DNA of 64,000 nucleotides, from positions 43,904-107,903 of the forward strand of contig DAXG01000042.1 of NCBI GenBank assembly GCA_002506275.1, in the 5' to 3' direction. Of this stretch, positions 28,069-37,383 are shown piece after piece (the first letter of the stretch is position 1; each line of letters begins with the position of its first letter). The notes under the pieces were generated by a model. It did no database searches. It saw only the letters and a list, made by a program, of their open reading frames with translations, and was not told the origin of the DNA. The stretch is from Euryarchaeota archaeon UBA259. GTDB lineage: Archaea; Thermoplasmatota; Poseidoniia; Poseidoniales; Poseidoniaceae. Position numbers and translations under genes: made by a program.

Positions 28069-29069
28069 CCGCCAATGAAGGACATTTCGACAGGTTGCCG
28101 CTCCGTGTTTACCTGCCCTCGGATTTCGGAATAGCGGTCGTCTCTTTTGGTCCAAATGTTTTGAATCAATTCAGCGACTTCTTGACTCGATGCGCCGAAC
28201 CTTAGGATTCCACGAATATCAAATCCTTTTTCAGAGAACAAGCACGTGTACATTGAGCCATGGGCTGACAGTCGTGCTCGGGAACAGTCTCCACAAAATG
28301 GGCTGCTCACCGATTCAATAAAACCGACCTCGGTTCCGTTCTTTAAACTCCACATACGAGCAACATCGGAGGGATGCTTCGCCGTATTCCTACGCAAAGG
28401 ACCATAGTGATTTGAAATTCTTTGTCGCATTTCTTCACCTGAAACGACCGATTCAAGGTTCCAGTTATTTGTCGTCCCAACGTCCATGAACTCAATGAAA
28501 CGAATGGGGATGTTACGTGATGAACAAGCATCGACCAATGGGACGATTTGCTCTTCATTCAATCCCTTCTTTACCACGCAATTAACTTTGACACGAAGGC
28601 CACATTGCTGAGCTGTTTCGATACCTGCAAACACTTCTCCGGGTGTGTTCTTACTGTCGGTAATGCTTTGGAACATCTCTACATCCATCGCATCGATACT
28701 TACAGTCACTCGGTTAAGGCCAGAATCGAACAATTGGCGTGCGTGCTTTTTCAAGAGAACTCCATTGGTTGTTAACGCAATATCAATCTCAGCATCGAGG
28801 CTGCGAAGCATTGCGATGAAGATTCCTAGGTCTTTACGCATGAGCGGTTCTCCACCAGTGATTCGAACTTTTTTGAGTCCGAGCGGCAGAAGCGATTGGA
28901 CGACGGTGGTCATTTCTTCGTAGGAGAGAATTTCTTGCTTAGCAAGGAAGGTATGATCTGGGCCGAAGTTCTCTCTGGGCATACAGTATGTGCACCTAAA
29001 ATTGCAGCGGTCAGTGATTGAGATGCGAAGGTCCCTCAAGGGGCGACCCAGTGAATCCTCAATCGACAT
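28065..29069 (-). CDS. moaA: GTP 3',8-cyclase MoaA (molybdenum cofactor biosynthesis)
   Basis: A 334-aa radical SAM enzyme that converts GTP to the precursor of molybdopterin. The N-terminal 4Fe-4S motif is C22-x3-C26-x2-C29 (CNFRCTYC). KVRITGGEPLMRKDL is the SAM-binding region. The C-terminal cluster ligands are visible as FCGDCSRARLSAHGSMYTC. The protein ends in Gly-Gly (SFIGG), a conserved and functionally needed feature of MoaA. The frame can be extended to 29225 but the Cys-rich extension has no family likeness and would overlap the divergent aroA; ATG 29069 matches the family start (SLGRPLRDLRISITDRC). Confidence 0.93.
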   Translation of the reverse strand: MSIEDSLGRPLRDLRISITDRCNFRCTYCMPRENFGPDHTFLAKQEILSYEEMTTVVQSLLPLGLKKVRITGGEPLMRKDLGIFIAMLRSLDAEIDIALTTNGVLLKKHARQLFDSGLNRVTVSIDAMDVEMFQSITDSKNTPGEVFAGIETAQQCGLRVKVNCVVKKGLNEEQIVPLVDACSSRNIPIRFIEFMDVGTTNNWNLESVVSGEEMRQRISNHYGPLRRNTAKHPSDVARMWSLKNGTEVGFIESVSSPFCGDCSRARLSAHGSMYTCLFSEKGFDIRGILRFGASSQEVAELIQNIWTKRDDRYSEIRGQVNTERQPVEMSFIGG

Positions 29070-29143
29070 TGAACAGCCTATGCGGCTTCGGCTTTTTATT
29101 CTGTGTTGCAAGGGTTGATGGGTGCTCGGAGTTTGGAAGCACC

Positions 29144-30577
29144 ATGGCGAAGGGTTGGGTAAAGCGCTGGACCACTTCAGGCAAAGACCACCGTCGCAAC
29201 GATTTACGCATTCTTCGCATTTCACCTCGCACGAGTTCCAAAGCCGTAGAATGGCGTCTTCCTCCTTCCAAGAGCCATCTCATACGTGCTCTTGCTCTGT
29301 ATTCACAAACAACTCAGAGCATTACTTTGGAAAACGTGGCAGCATCCGGGGACGATGTCCGTGCCATGCGGAATTGCCTTGCACAGATGGGTGTGAAGTT
29401 CGAAGACTACGATTCAAACGGCGAATTGTTGGTGCAAACCAACCCTATGGAACTCGGCCCGCACCCTCATTCGGAAAAATGGGTCATGCATGGAGTAGGG
29501 GTCAACGGTTTTTCCCGCCCAGCAAGCGTACTCAATGCCGCTAATTCCGGTACTGCTCTACGGTTTCTGGCAGGATTAGTCGCCAGTATGGAAGGGCCAA
29601 TCATGCTTGATGGCGACCAGTCACTTCGTAAGAGAGATTCCGAGGCCTTGTGGGACTCTCTTCGCCAGGCCGGTGTTGAAGTTTCTATTGGGCAAGGTTC
29701 CGAACGCCTGCCAGTCATCCTTTCGGGACCTTGGGACGCCGAGAAATTGGAATCTGGAATTACCCTGGACATCTCTCAATCCAGTCAACCGCTTTCTTCT
29801 TGGATTCTTGCATCCACGAGCTTACCTGTTCAAACGACGCTTACTCTCAAAGGGAAAGGTGTCTCAAATCGTCATTCCAACCTCACAGCCGAAATGGTTC
29901 GTCATGCAGGTTGCTCGGTTGACATTGGTAGAGAGGGGTGTTCAATGGGACCTTGGTCAGTGAGTGGTGAAGACTCGTATTCAGTACCGGGGGATGCTTC
30001 AATGGCTTCGTTTGCAGTTCTCGCAGCGTTCTGCCTTTCTTCGGAGATACAACTGAAAGGTTGGCCTGAAAGAGAGAACGCTATTGGGCATGAAATACTC
30101 CAAGAATCTGCTATAGAATACGGCATAAAGTGGTCTCCGGGGTGCTTGAAATTATCCGGAGGGGCAGACTTCACTCATTTGGATGTCACCGATTCCAACG
30201 ACATCTTGCCGCCAATGGCCGCTCTGCTTGCTCTTGGTGGAGGTGGAAAAATCACTGGTGCAGCGCATGCAGCTCACAAAGAAAGCAATCGCCTTACCCG
30301 TACTGTGGAACTGCTCGAGCATTTTGGATTAAAGGCAGAACTGCTTTCCGATGGTATTGAAGTTGAAGGAAACCAAGTTCCGAAAAAGCCCAGTGTTCCA
30401 GTTCCTACGTTTGAAGATCATCGATTGTTCATGACTGCCGTTCTTCTCGCTTCAAAAACCGGTGGAGAAATTATCGGTCAGAAATTGCACCATGTTGCAG
30501 ACGAGGGCTTTATTCAGCGTTTACAAGACGCTGGAATTGGTATTGAATCAGTTCAAATCCCGTCCCTTGAAGATTAA
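29144..30577 (+). CDS. aroA: 3-phosphoshikimate 1-carboxyvinyltransferase (EPSP synthase)
   Basis: A 477-aa EPSP synthase, the sixth step of the shikimate pathway to aromatic amino acids. LPPSKSHLIRALAL (39-52) is the substrate-binding PxSKSxxxRA motif. NAANSGTALRFLAGL is the second signature, and FEDHRLFMTAVLLA near the end is the conserved DHR motif. The N-terminus is ~25 residues longer than typical AroA and basic. ATG 29144 is chosen, since the longer frame from 29018 runs through moaA upstream sequence. The end overlaps convergent mutL by 4 nt. Confidence 0.93.
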   Translation: MAKGWVKRWTTSGKDHRRNDLRILRISPRTSSKAVEWRLPPSKSHLIRALALYSQTTQSITLENVAASGDDVRAMRNCLAQMGVKFEDYDSNGELLVQTNPMELGPHPHSEKWVMHGVGVNGFSRPASVLNAANSGTALRFLAGLVASMEGPIMLDGDQSLRKRDSEALWDSLRQAGVEVSIGQGSERLPVILSGPWDAEKLESGITLDISQSSQPLSSWILASTSLPVQTTLTLKGKGVSNRHSNLTAEMVRHAGCSVDIGREGCSMGPWSVSGEDSYSVPGDASMASFAVLAAFCLSSEIQLKGWPERENAIGHEILQESAIEYGIKWSPGCLKLSGGADFTHLDVTDSNDILPPMAALLALGGGGKITGAAHAAHKESNRLTRTVELLEHFGLKAELLSDGIEVEGNQVPKKPSVPVPTFEDHRLFMTAVLLASKTGGEIIGQKLHHVADEGFIQRLQDAGIGIESVQIPSLED

Positions 30578-32589
30578 CCGTGACGACCAAAGTGGTGGTC
30601 GAGTGAGTTTAGAGGCAAGCGTAGTGCTGTTGGTCTTCCGTGAACGCATGCCCAAGGGTTCGGAATTCTACGCATGTCGTCAAGTAACCTTCTCATCTCA
30701 GGTAATGTCAGTTTTTCGTTGGCTTTGACTGCACCTCTGCAGGCATTTAGGAATGCCAAGTGGTCTTTTCTTCTGTCAACCGTTTCAAGCGGAGCGCCGT
30801 CTTCAGCCGTATCTTGGAGTAAATCGAGAAGGAAAGGTACGAGTTCCTCACCTTCAAGTAATTGCGGAGCAGCATCGACCATCCAACCTTTCTCTCCCTC
30901 TCGAAGTGAAAAGCCAACCTGAGAAAGCGTGTCAACTGCTGCAGCAACACGTACGGATTGACGTGCATCAAGGTTCAATTCCACCGGTTGAATTTTGGTC
31001 TGACTTTCCCAAAGCGATTCGTCATTACGTAGGCGCTCGTATCGAATGCGTTCATGCAAAGCATGTTGGTCGATCAGGAGCAATTCCTCTTCAGCCTGAA
31101 CCAGAATGTAGGAGTCGGCAAATTGGGCAAGCGGTTCCATCTCTGGAAGTTCATTGATGATTCCTTCAAGTGGAGCCTCTTCATTTGGTGAGACTTGGTG
31201 CCCACAACCTGCATGCCGGTGAAGTGTTCTTTCAGCGTGAGAGAGGGCAGGTGCAGTTGGTTTTTCATCCAAACCCGGTAATGTATCTTGAGCAGCAGGC
31301 GAGGTTGATTGCGGTCGTTTTTTGGCTTCAACTTCTGGTTCAGTCGCTTGACTGCCGTGGAGATTGAGTTGTGCTCCCGCAGCAATGGCCCAAGCTGGTG
31401 GGGTCTCTGTTTTGTTCTCTTTCGGTAGCACAAGTGTGGATGAACCGGCAGCAGCATCGAGAGGGTTTTGCTGTTGGGTTGGGGGTGCAAGGTGTTCTTG
31501 AATGGATTTTACTTTCTGTACTCCAAGGCCTTGAAGGGCAGGAATGCCTCCAGCAGCATCCGGTTGGGTAGGGACAGATTCCAAAGTGTGAGCAATCGCC
31601 CGTTCCAGTCGTTCAAGAACCCTCCACGAGTGTCGCAAACGAACTTCACGTTTGGTCGGGTGGACGTTGACATCGACTTCATCTGGAGGCAATGTGAGCG
31701 ATAAGACGGCAATAGGGTGTCTTCCTTGCATCAGTCGGGTTTTGTACCCTCGTCGGATTGCTTGTAAAAACGGGCCGGCAGCAACCGGTCTGTCGTTAAT
31801 CAAAATATGGATATCGTCACCTTTGCCACGGGTAATATCCGGAGTACTGATCCAACCGGTCCATCTCTCCTTTCCAGGTGCTTCATTATCGGTGTCTGGA
31901 GACGTCATTTCCAACATCGATTCAACTTGACCGCCCAAGAGGTCAAACAATCGGTCCGTCATTGAATCAGCCGAAGGGATATCGAGCATGACCCTCTCGT
32001 CGATAACCAAACGAAAACCGGTCAACTGATGGGCCATTGCATGAGCAACCACCACGTCCACAATCCGAGAGTTCTCCGTTGCTGGCCGGCGTTGAAAGGC
32101 AAGTCGAGCCGGCGTATTTCGGAATAAATGTTCGACATCAATACGGGTTCCATGTTGCATTCCAAACGGCTCGATAGTTCCTTTTTCGCCATTTTTCATC
32201 GTGATTGATTTTCCATCCTTTCCAGCAGGCCGACTTGAAATGGAGAGGTGAGATACCATACCGATGCTGGCTAAAGCCTCGCCACGAAACCCGAGAGTGT
32301 GAATTGAATTGAGGTCTTCTGCCTTCTTTAATTTGGAAGTTGCATGGCGGTCGAGGGCAAGTCGCAAATCGTTTTCATCGATTCCACTTCCATCATCTTC
32401 GACTCGAATTAAATCAAAACCGCCACGCTCTACTGTGATGACAAGGCGTTCAGCACTTGCGTCAAGGCTGTTTTCAAGTAATTCCTTGACCACTTGGGCA
32501 GGTCGTTCAACGACTTCTCCTGCGGCAATATGGCCAATGGTGGATTCATCCAGTTGAATGATGCGATTTGGTTCAGTCACGTTCTTCAC
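30574..32589 (-). CDS. mutL: DNA mismatch repair protein MutL (endonuclease type)
   Basis: A 671-aa MutL. The N-terminal GHKL ATPase has IAAGEVVERPAQVVKELLENSLDA, VEDDGSGI and HATSKL...LGFRGEALASI. The middle linker (~350-470) is Pro/Ala/Gln-rich. The C-terminal domain keeps the metal-dependent nicking motifs DQHALHERIRYE (D507 onward), NACRGAVK and CVHGRP (C648), so this is a nicking MutL as in bacteria lacking MutH and in eukaryotic PMS2. It overlaps mutS by 17 nt; the pair is an operon read from mutS. MutS1/MutL in archaea is usually regarded as acquired from bacteria. Confidence 0.95.
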   Translation of the reverse strand: MKNVTEPNRIIQLDESTIGHIAAGEVVERPAQVVKELLENSLDASAERLVITVERGGFDLIRVEDDGSGIDENDLRLALDRHATSKLKKAEDLNSIHTLGFRGEALASIGMVSHLSISSRPAGKDGKSITMKNGEKGTIEPFGMQHGTRIDVEHLFRNTPARLAFQRRPATENSRIVDVVVAHAMAHQLTGFRLVIDERVMLDIPSADSMTDRLFDLLGGQVESMLEMTSPDTDNEAPGKERWTGWISTPDITRGKGDDIHILINDRPVAAGPFLQAIRRGYKTRLMQGRHPIAVLSLTLPPDEVDVNVHPTKREVRLRHSWRVLERLERAIAHTLESVPTQPDAAGGIPALQGLGVQKVKSIQEHLAPPTQQQNPLDAAAGSSTLVLPKENKTETPPAWAIAAGAQLNLHGSQATEPEVEAKKRPQSTSPAAQDTLPGLDEKPTAPALSHAERTLHRHAGCGHQVSPNEEAPLEGIINELPEMEPLAQFADSYILVQAEEELLLIDQHALHERIRYERLRNDESLWESQTKIQPVELNLDARQSVRVAAAVDTLSQVGFSLREGEKGWMVDAAPQLLEGEELVPFLLDLLQDTAEDGAPLETVDRRKDHLAFLNACRGAVKANEKLTLPEMRRLLDDMRRIPNPWACVHGRPTALRLPLNSLDHHFGRHG

Positions 32590-35227
32590 TTCCTAAGAGT
32601 TTCTTTAGTCTATAGAGGGCATCATGCGCTTGTTTTGGAGAGAGTTCATCAGCATCGATTTGCCTCAGATATTCCAGTGTATTCTTTTGCTCAGGCAAGA
32701 GGCTTGGTTGTGAGGACGAAGTTTGGTTCGATTGGTTCATTGCGGCAGCTGCAAAATAGCCCATGAGGCTCGATTGACCGTGTGCTCGAGAAGAAGGGGT
32801 GCCGGATTCGCCAGCCTTTGCGCCATCTGCTTGTTGTTCAAGGAAGGCGAGAAGGTCGGATGCTCGTTCGACAACTGCTCTTGGAAGTCCAGCCAAAGCA
32901 GCAACCTGCACTCCGTATGAGTCGTCACAAGGACCGTCTGCAACGGTATGCATGAAACGCAATTCTCCGTCCGATTGGGCAACCTGGACATGGACGTTCA
33001 CCAAACCATCGACTTCACCCTCCAGTCCGATGAGTTGGTGGTAATGTGTCGCAAACAAAGTTCGTGACCCAATTCGGCGACAGATATCTTCAGTGACCGA
33101 CCAGGCAATAGATAAACCGTCAAAAGTGGATGTACCCCTGCCGATTTCATCCAACAGAACGAGAGATTGAGAGGTTGCTCGGCGAAGAATATGGGCGACT
33201 TCAATCATTTCCATCATGAAGGTAGAACGCCCTCGGCGTAAGTCATCGCTGGCACCAACGCGGGTAAATATGCGATCGACCAATCCAATTTTGGCTTTTT
33301 TAGCAGGGACAAAACTCCCACATTGAGCGAGGATGGTAATCAGTGCAGTGGTACGGAGGTAGGTCGATTTACCGCCCATGTTCGGCCCGGTAATCAAGAG
33401 GAAATTCCTTTTCTTTTGGAGATGGATATCATTGGGGACGAATCCCGACTGGGTTTCGAGTGTTGGGTGACGGGCACCGTCCGCTTTGAGATGATGTCCT
33501 TCAGTGAGTTCAGGGCGAGTCCAGGAGCGTGTTCGAGCAATGGAGGCGAAGCATTGGAGGACATCAATGGCAGCGACCCTTCCAGCGATGTTGGCTAAAG
33601 CTTGGGCATGGGTTTTACATCGCTCTCTCAATGCTGTGTATTCTCGGTATTCGAGTTCTTTCACTTTGGTATCTGCTGTAAGCAAAAGGTCGTCTCTCTC
33701 TGCGAGTTCAGTGGTAATGTAACGGGAACCGTTTGTCATCTGTTGCTTCCGACGCCATTCTTCAGGAACCTTGTTTTCGTTGGTCTTTGTTACTTCAATG
33801 AACCATCCAATTTGGCGATTCATACGAACTTTGAGCGATGGAATCTCAAGTTCTAAGCGCAGTTTTGATTCCAGTTCCCGGAACCACGAGTGCCCCGAAG
33901 CGGAAGTTTCTCGCAACCGGTCAATATTTTGATTCAATCCAGTACGAATCAAACCTCCATCTCGAATACTCAAAGGTGGTTCATCAACGAGTGTTCTGCG
34001 GATATCCTCTGCCATATCGGATAAGCAATCAAGGTTATTCGAGAGGTGGGTAAGAAGTGGGTTATCTGTTTCTTGGCACAAGTTAATGATGGCCGGCATG
34101 CGTTCCAATGCATCGGAAACCGCCATCAAATCACGTCCATTTGACCTGTTGTAAGCCAATTGTGTCGCAAGACGTTCCATGTCTCTCAACCCACGCAAAG
34201 CATCTCGAATGGCGTCCAGACGCCGAGCCGAGCGGGAGAGTGAACCAACGGCTTCGTGCCGAGCATGGATAGCCTCAATATTGCACAGAGGTCGAAGAAT
34301 CCAAGTTTTCAACAGACGCCGACCCATTGCGCTCCTGCACGCATTCAGTGATGCAAGTAGGCTTCCTTCGTATTCACCCGCTAAAGTCGAGGTTAATTCA
34401 AGGTTACGAAGCGTAGTCTGATCGAGAACCAAGTGTCCAGCCTCATCGATCACCTCGATATCACGAATGGGTACCTCGTCAGCAATGTGCATGGTCGCTA
34501 GATAGTCTGCTGCAAGTCCGGCAGCGGCGAGAGCCAAGGGTGCATCGTCTAAATCCAAATGACCCAGGTCGGCCACCTTCAGTACTTTTTCCAAACGGTT
34601 CCGGCGTTTGGTTTCGCTGGCACGATGTTGGCTGATTAGAACGCCGTCTAAGTGCGAGAATAGGGCGCACAGTGCATCGTCTTCAGCATCTTTAGGAGAG
34701 ACGACAATTTCGGTTGGTCTCCAACGCAGAATCTCATCTAAAGCTCGAGCGAACCGGTCGTCACCTTCAAGATTTGAAGCCCAGGCTTGTCCAGTTGAAG
34801 CATCGAATATCCCGAGTCCAAGTGCAGTTTTACTAAGGGACACAGAAACCAACAGAGAACGTTCATCGGTACCGAGTAATGATTCTTCATAAAGGCTACC
34901 TGGCGTGTAGACTCGAGTGACAATCCGCTCCAGAAGTTTTGCTCCTTCCCGAAGTTCCTGCTCCTGCTCAGCCACGGTAACTTTGTGACCAGCTTTGAGC
35001 ATGACTCGCAGGTTGTCTTCCAATGCGTGCCAAGGGAAACCGGCCATTTGAATGGGTTTTGCTGCTTTTTTGTCCCGGGAGGTGAGGGCGAGTCCCAAGA
35101 CTTCAGAACCAACAACAGCATCTTCATGGAACAATTCGTAAAAGTCTCCCATTCTGAAGAACAGAATGGTGTCGGGGTGTTGTTCCTTGATGTCCATGAA
35201 TTGGTCCATCATCCCCCTTTTGGCCAT
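32573..35227 (-). CDS. mutS: DNA mismatch repair protein MutS
   Basis: An 884-aa MutS1 that recognises base mismatches. The mismatch-reading Phe-x-Glu is in FFRMGDFYELF near residue 25. The clamp and lever helices span ~270-560. The C-terminal ATPase has Walker A GPNMGGKST (614-621), LLDEIGRGTSTFDGLSIAW and FATHYHQL. The C-terminus is full length, with a KRL-rich helical end. The frame reaches back to 35281, but MAKRGMMDQFMDIKEQHPDTILFFRMGD fits the family start, with AAGGAG ~10 nt upstream of ATG 35227. An inverted repeat lies in the leader. Confidence 0.95.
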   Translation of the reverse strand: MAKRGMMDQFMDIKEQHPDTILFFRMGDFYELFHEDAVVGSEVLGLALTSRDKKAAKPIQMAGFPWHALEDNLRVMLKAGHKVTVAEQEQELREGAKLLERIVTRVYTPGSLYEESLLGTDERSLLVSVSLSKTALGLGIFDASTGQAWASNLEGDDRFARALDEILRWRPTEIVVSPKDAEDDALCALFSHLDGVLISQHRASETKRRNRLEKVLKVADLGHLDLDDAPLALAAAGLAADYLATMHIADEVPIRDIEVIDEAGHLVLDQTTLRNLELTSTLAGEYEGSLLASLNACRSAMGRRLLKTWILRPLCNIEAIHARHEAVGSLSRSARRLDAIRDALRGLRDMERLATQLAYNRSNGRDLMAVSDALERMPAIINLCQETDNPLLTHLSNNLDCLSDMAEDIRRTLVDEPPLSIRDGGLIRTGLNQNIDRLRETSASGHSWFRELESKLRLELEIPSLKVRMNRQIGWFIEVTKTNENKVPEEWRRKQQMTNGSRYITTELAERDDLLLTADTKVKELEYREYTALRERCKTHAQALANIAGRVAAIDVLQCFASIARTRSWTRPELTEGHHLKADGARHPTLETQSGFVPNDIHLQKKRNFLLITGPNMGGKSTYLRTTALITILAQCGSFVPAKKAKIGLVDRIFTRVGASDDLRRGRSTFMMEMIEVAHILRRATSQSLVLLDEIGRGTSTFDGLSIAWSVTEDICRRIGSRTLFATHYHQLIGLEGEVDGLVNVHVQVAQSDGELRFMHTVADGPCDDSYGVQVAALAGLPRAVVERASDLLAFLEQQADGAKAGESGTPSSRAHGQSSLMGYFAAAAMNQSNQTSSSQPSLLPEQKNTLEYLRQIDADELSPKQAHDALYRLKKLLGSEERD

Positions 35228-35243
35228 ACTTGATACACTCCTT

Positions 35244-35277
35244 GCTCTCGCTGGAGTTTCCTGTCGTTGCCGAGAGC
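35244..35277 (-). promoter_or_regulatory. Inverted repeat in the mutS leader
   Basis: GCTCTCG (35244-35250) and CGAGAGC (35271-35277) form a perfect 7-bp inverted repeat with a 20-nt spacer, directly before the AAGGAG site of mutS. It could be an operator or a stem that limits ribosome access. No known archaeal regulator motif was recognised. Confidence 0.3.
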
Positions 35278-35335
35278 ACATGAAGGTTCTCGCGTTGTCT
35301 AGAACAAAGTGCTGTTTCTTCGATAAGATGGAACA

Positions 35336-36580
35336 TCATTGATTTTGAATCAATCTCTTGGTTCCAGTCCATAACATTACACCGAGTACCATACTTGAAA
35401 TCCCTACAAACATGAGGTTCAAAAACCCTCTTCCACTCTCTATAGAGCCTATTGCTAAGGTGTCTATGGAGTAGGTTACAGGTTCGCCGTTGTTGTTGAT
35501 GCCGTGAGCATAGAGGATGTCGTTGGAAACATCGGACACTTGGACATTGAGCGGAATCGGGCGAGACAACGGTAAAGTTTCCATTTCTCCGTCTACCAAC
35601 CGCATTACGGAGGTACTTCCTTTACTCCCAAGCATCCAGACTTTACCGTTTTCATCCAGAGTTGATGAAACGCTGGCAACATTGATTGATGTCGTTGTAC
35701 GATCTTTGGCAATATGCACTGCAGAAGCGGTTCCTGCTGCGAGCAGTGTTCCGTTATCGAGTCGTACAAGGGAATGGATTTCTCCTTTGTCGACTTCTTC
35801 GATCGAGGTGAGCATTGGTGCAGCTGGTCCGTCGTCCCATGTAATGAATCCAATGACTGGGTGCTTGGTTGGAGTCGCTGGACTGTCATCGCTTCCGAAT
35901 ACACTGCCCATGGAGCCTACAGCAACCCACTGTCCGTCTCCAAGAGATTCAACCATATTCCAGTCAATGTTCGTTGGAGCCAGAGTTGCTGAGGTTAAGT
36001 CTGCATTTTTCATAGGCTCATCGACAGGAAGCAATTCACTCCCCACCGGTCCAAAGCCTCGAAGTCCAGTCGAGTCGTCTTCATCGGTGACCATGAGCCA
36101 TCGATACGATTCGTTTGATTTCTGTTCGGCCAGGTCAAGGATGTCAAACTCCGCTTGTCCATCGTTGAGGGAAAGTACGGTTCGTTGCTCAACTTCAGCA
36201 TTCACATGCACGATGTCGAGTGTGTTCTTTTGCGGTGAGACCGCTATGCTACCATCGTGCAACTGGGTAATGAAATTAAGTCCAATCACATCTGGGTATT
36301 CGCCGCCAATATCGTGAATCTCTCCTGCCTGGTTAAGGTGGAAGAGTTCTCCTTCGCCGTTATTTATGACTAAGGCCGTGTACGTGCCGGAATCTCCGTA
36401 GATGATGTCCAATACCCGACCGTCCTGGTCAAGTCCTTCGGTTCGATAGTCGACGCCAGGGAGTGAAGATGTGCCTTGAATCAACAAAGCTCCGACGAGA
36501 ATGAATACCAAAAATCCACCCATGGCGAGCCATTGATGTTCCGATTCTTCCTCAAGAAGACCACGCCACCCCTTCGCCAT
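35336..36580 (-). CDS. Membrane-anchored propeller-like protein of unknown function
   Basis: A 414-aa protein starting MAKGWRGLLEEE. A membrane helix lies at ~17-37 (WLAMGGFLVFILVGALLIQG), an exposed beta-rich body follows, and a C-terminal membrane helix at ~385-405 (LNLMFVGISSMVLGVMLWTG) ends in KRLIQNQ. The body has repeated short units (LHDGSIAVSPQ, LGDGQWVAVGSMG, LDNGTLLAAGTA, DENGKVWMLGSKG), a pattern of beta-propeller blades. No enzyme motif. Similar propeller-plus-anchor designs occur at 57312 and, without clear anchor, at 50313. The earlier frame from 36700 lacks support. Confidence 0.72.
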   Translation of the reverse strand: MAKGWRGLLEEESEHQWLAMGGFLVFILVGALLIQGTSSLPGVDYRTEGLDQDGRVLDIIYGDSGTYTALVINNGEGELFHLNQAGEIHDIGGEYPDVIGLNFITQLHDGSIAVSPQKNTLDIVHVNAEVEQRTVLSLNDGQAEFDILDLAEQKSNESYRWLMVTDEDDSTGLRGFGPVGSELLPVDEPMKNADLTSATLAPTNIDWNMVESLGDGQWVAVGSMGSVFGSDDSPATPTKHPVIGFITWDDGPAAPMLTSIEEVDKGEIHSLVRLDNGTLLAAGTASAVHIAKDRTTTSINVASVSSTLDENGKVWMLGSKGSTSVMRLVDGEMETLPLSRPIPLNVQVSDVSNDILYAHGINNNGEPVTYSIDTLAIGSIESGRGFLNLMFVGISSMVLGVMLWTGTKRLIQNQ

Positions 36581-36729
36581 GATTGCAGGGTGTGAAAGGA
36601 GCACATGAAACCTTTTGTCGAAAAAGGAGTGTAGGAGTTCTTCCTCAAAATATGATTTCATGCCGCAACGGCCGAAGCGGAGAGATGATAAAGGGAACAT
36701 TGGTCGCAGGAGTGCTTGGAGAGAGTATC

Positions 36730-37269
36730 ATGGCACGTAAACCAGCATCTATGTATCGCCGCCTCAAAGGTCCTGCCTACACCCGACGTAAGTACATCGG
36801 CGGTGTGCCAAACAACAGAATCCAGTCATTCCATGCTGGAAACCGTGTTGCTGCGGAGACAGGAATGTTCCCTGTCGTCATGGAACTCCGTGCTGACAAC
36901 AACTGTCAGATTCGTCACACGGCCCTTGAAGCAGCCCGTGTTATTTCCAATTCGACCATCCGTAAGATTGCGGGAACCCAAGGATACGCTCTCCGTGTCC
37001 ACACCTTCCCACACCATGTTCTCCGTGAAAACAAGCAAGCAACTGGAGCAGGTGCAGACCGTGTTTCACAAGGTATGCGATGTGCTTTCGGAAAGAACGT
37101 CGGAACCGCTGCCCGTGTAAAGCGAGGCCAACGTGTCATTTCTCTGCAAGTAAATCCTGAGAACTACCTTACCGCTCGAGATGCACTTCGCAAGGCGAGC
37201 ATGAAATTCCCAACACCTTGCACAGTCCGTCTGATCAAGGGACACGAGCACCTCAAGGGACTCGTTTGA
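36730..37269 (+). CDS. rpl10e: Large subunit ribosomal protein L10e (uL16)
   Basis: A 179-aa ribosomal protein uL16/L10e, which sits near the peptidyl-transferase centre and helps position A-site tRNA. MARKPASMYRRLKGPAYTRRKYIGGVPNNRI is the family N-terminus. RVHTFPHHVLRENKQATGAGADRVSQGMR is the conserved loop close to the active site. Full length, no changes seen. ATG 36730 follows GGAGAG. The 114-bp gap to abce1 holds alternative hairpins. The gene upstream is divergent. Confidence 0.95.
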   Translation: MARKPASMYRRLKGPAYTRRKYIGGVPNNRIQSFHAGNRVAAETGMFPVVMELRADNNCQIRHTALEAARVISNSTIRKIAGTQGYALRVHTFPHHVLRENKQATGAGADRVSQGMRCAFGKNVGTAARVKRGQRVISLQVNPENYLTARDALRKASMKFPTPCTVRLIKGHEHLKGLV

Positions 37270-37273
37270 AAAC

Positions 37274-37327
37274 CATTGGGCCCAAGCCCAATGTCGAACA
37301 AACCTCGTTTGTTGAGGCTTATTGGGC
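37274..37327 (+). promoter_or_regulatory. Mutually exclusive stem-loops between rpl10e and abce1
   Basis: Three related segments are seen. CATTGGGC (37274-37281) pairs perfectly with GCCCAATG (37286-37293) over 8 bp around a CCAA loop. The same GCCCAAT (37286-37292) can instead pair 7 bp with ATTGGGC (37321-37327). Inside that larger stem sits another hairpin, AACAAAC (37297-37303) with GTTTGTT (37307-37313). The first stem starts 5 nt after the rpl10e stop. The two folds exclude each other, as in attenuators or riboswitch-like leaders. No U-tract follows. Function is inferred only. Confidence 0.45.
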
Positions 37328-37371
37328 GAGAGTTCCTTAAGTCCGAACCAAAAGCGAACACTACAGCAAAT

Positions 37372-37379
37372 GGAGGTGA
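37372..37379 (+). promoter_or_regulatory. Shine-Dalgarno site of abce1
   Basis: GGAGGTGA lies 4 nt before ATG 37384, an almost ideal match, and supports translation of abce1 separately from rpl10e. Confidence 0.6.
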
Positions 37380-37383
37380 ATGA

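Noticed and set aside
29070-29225. Cys-rich N-terminal extension of MoaA (CEECVNRCDGGLC)
   Set aside because: It looks like a zinc motif, but it overlaps the divergent aroA start, and MoaA proteins begin at SLGRPLRDLRIS.
35517-36317. 266-codon open frame on the + strand
   Set aside because: It is antisense to the propeller-like gene at 35336-36580, is Ser/Thr-rich without any motif, and has no ribosome site; a shadow of the real gene.
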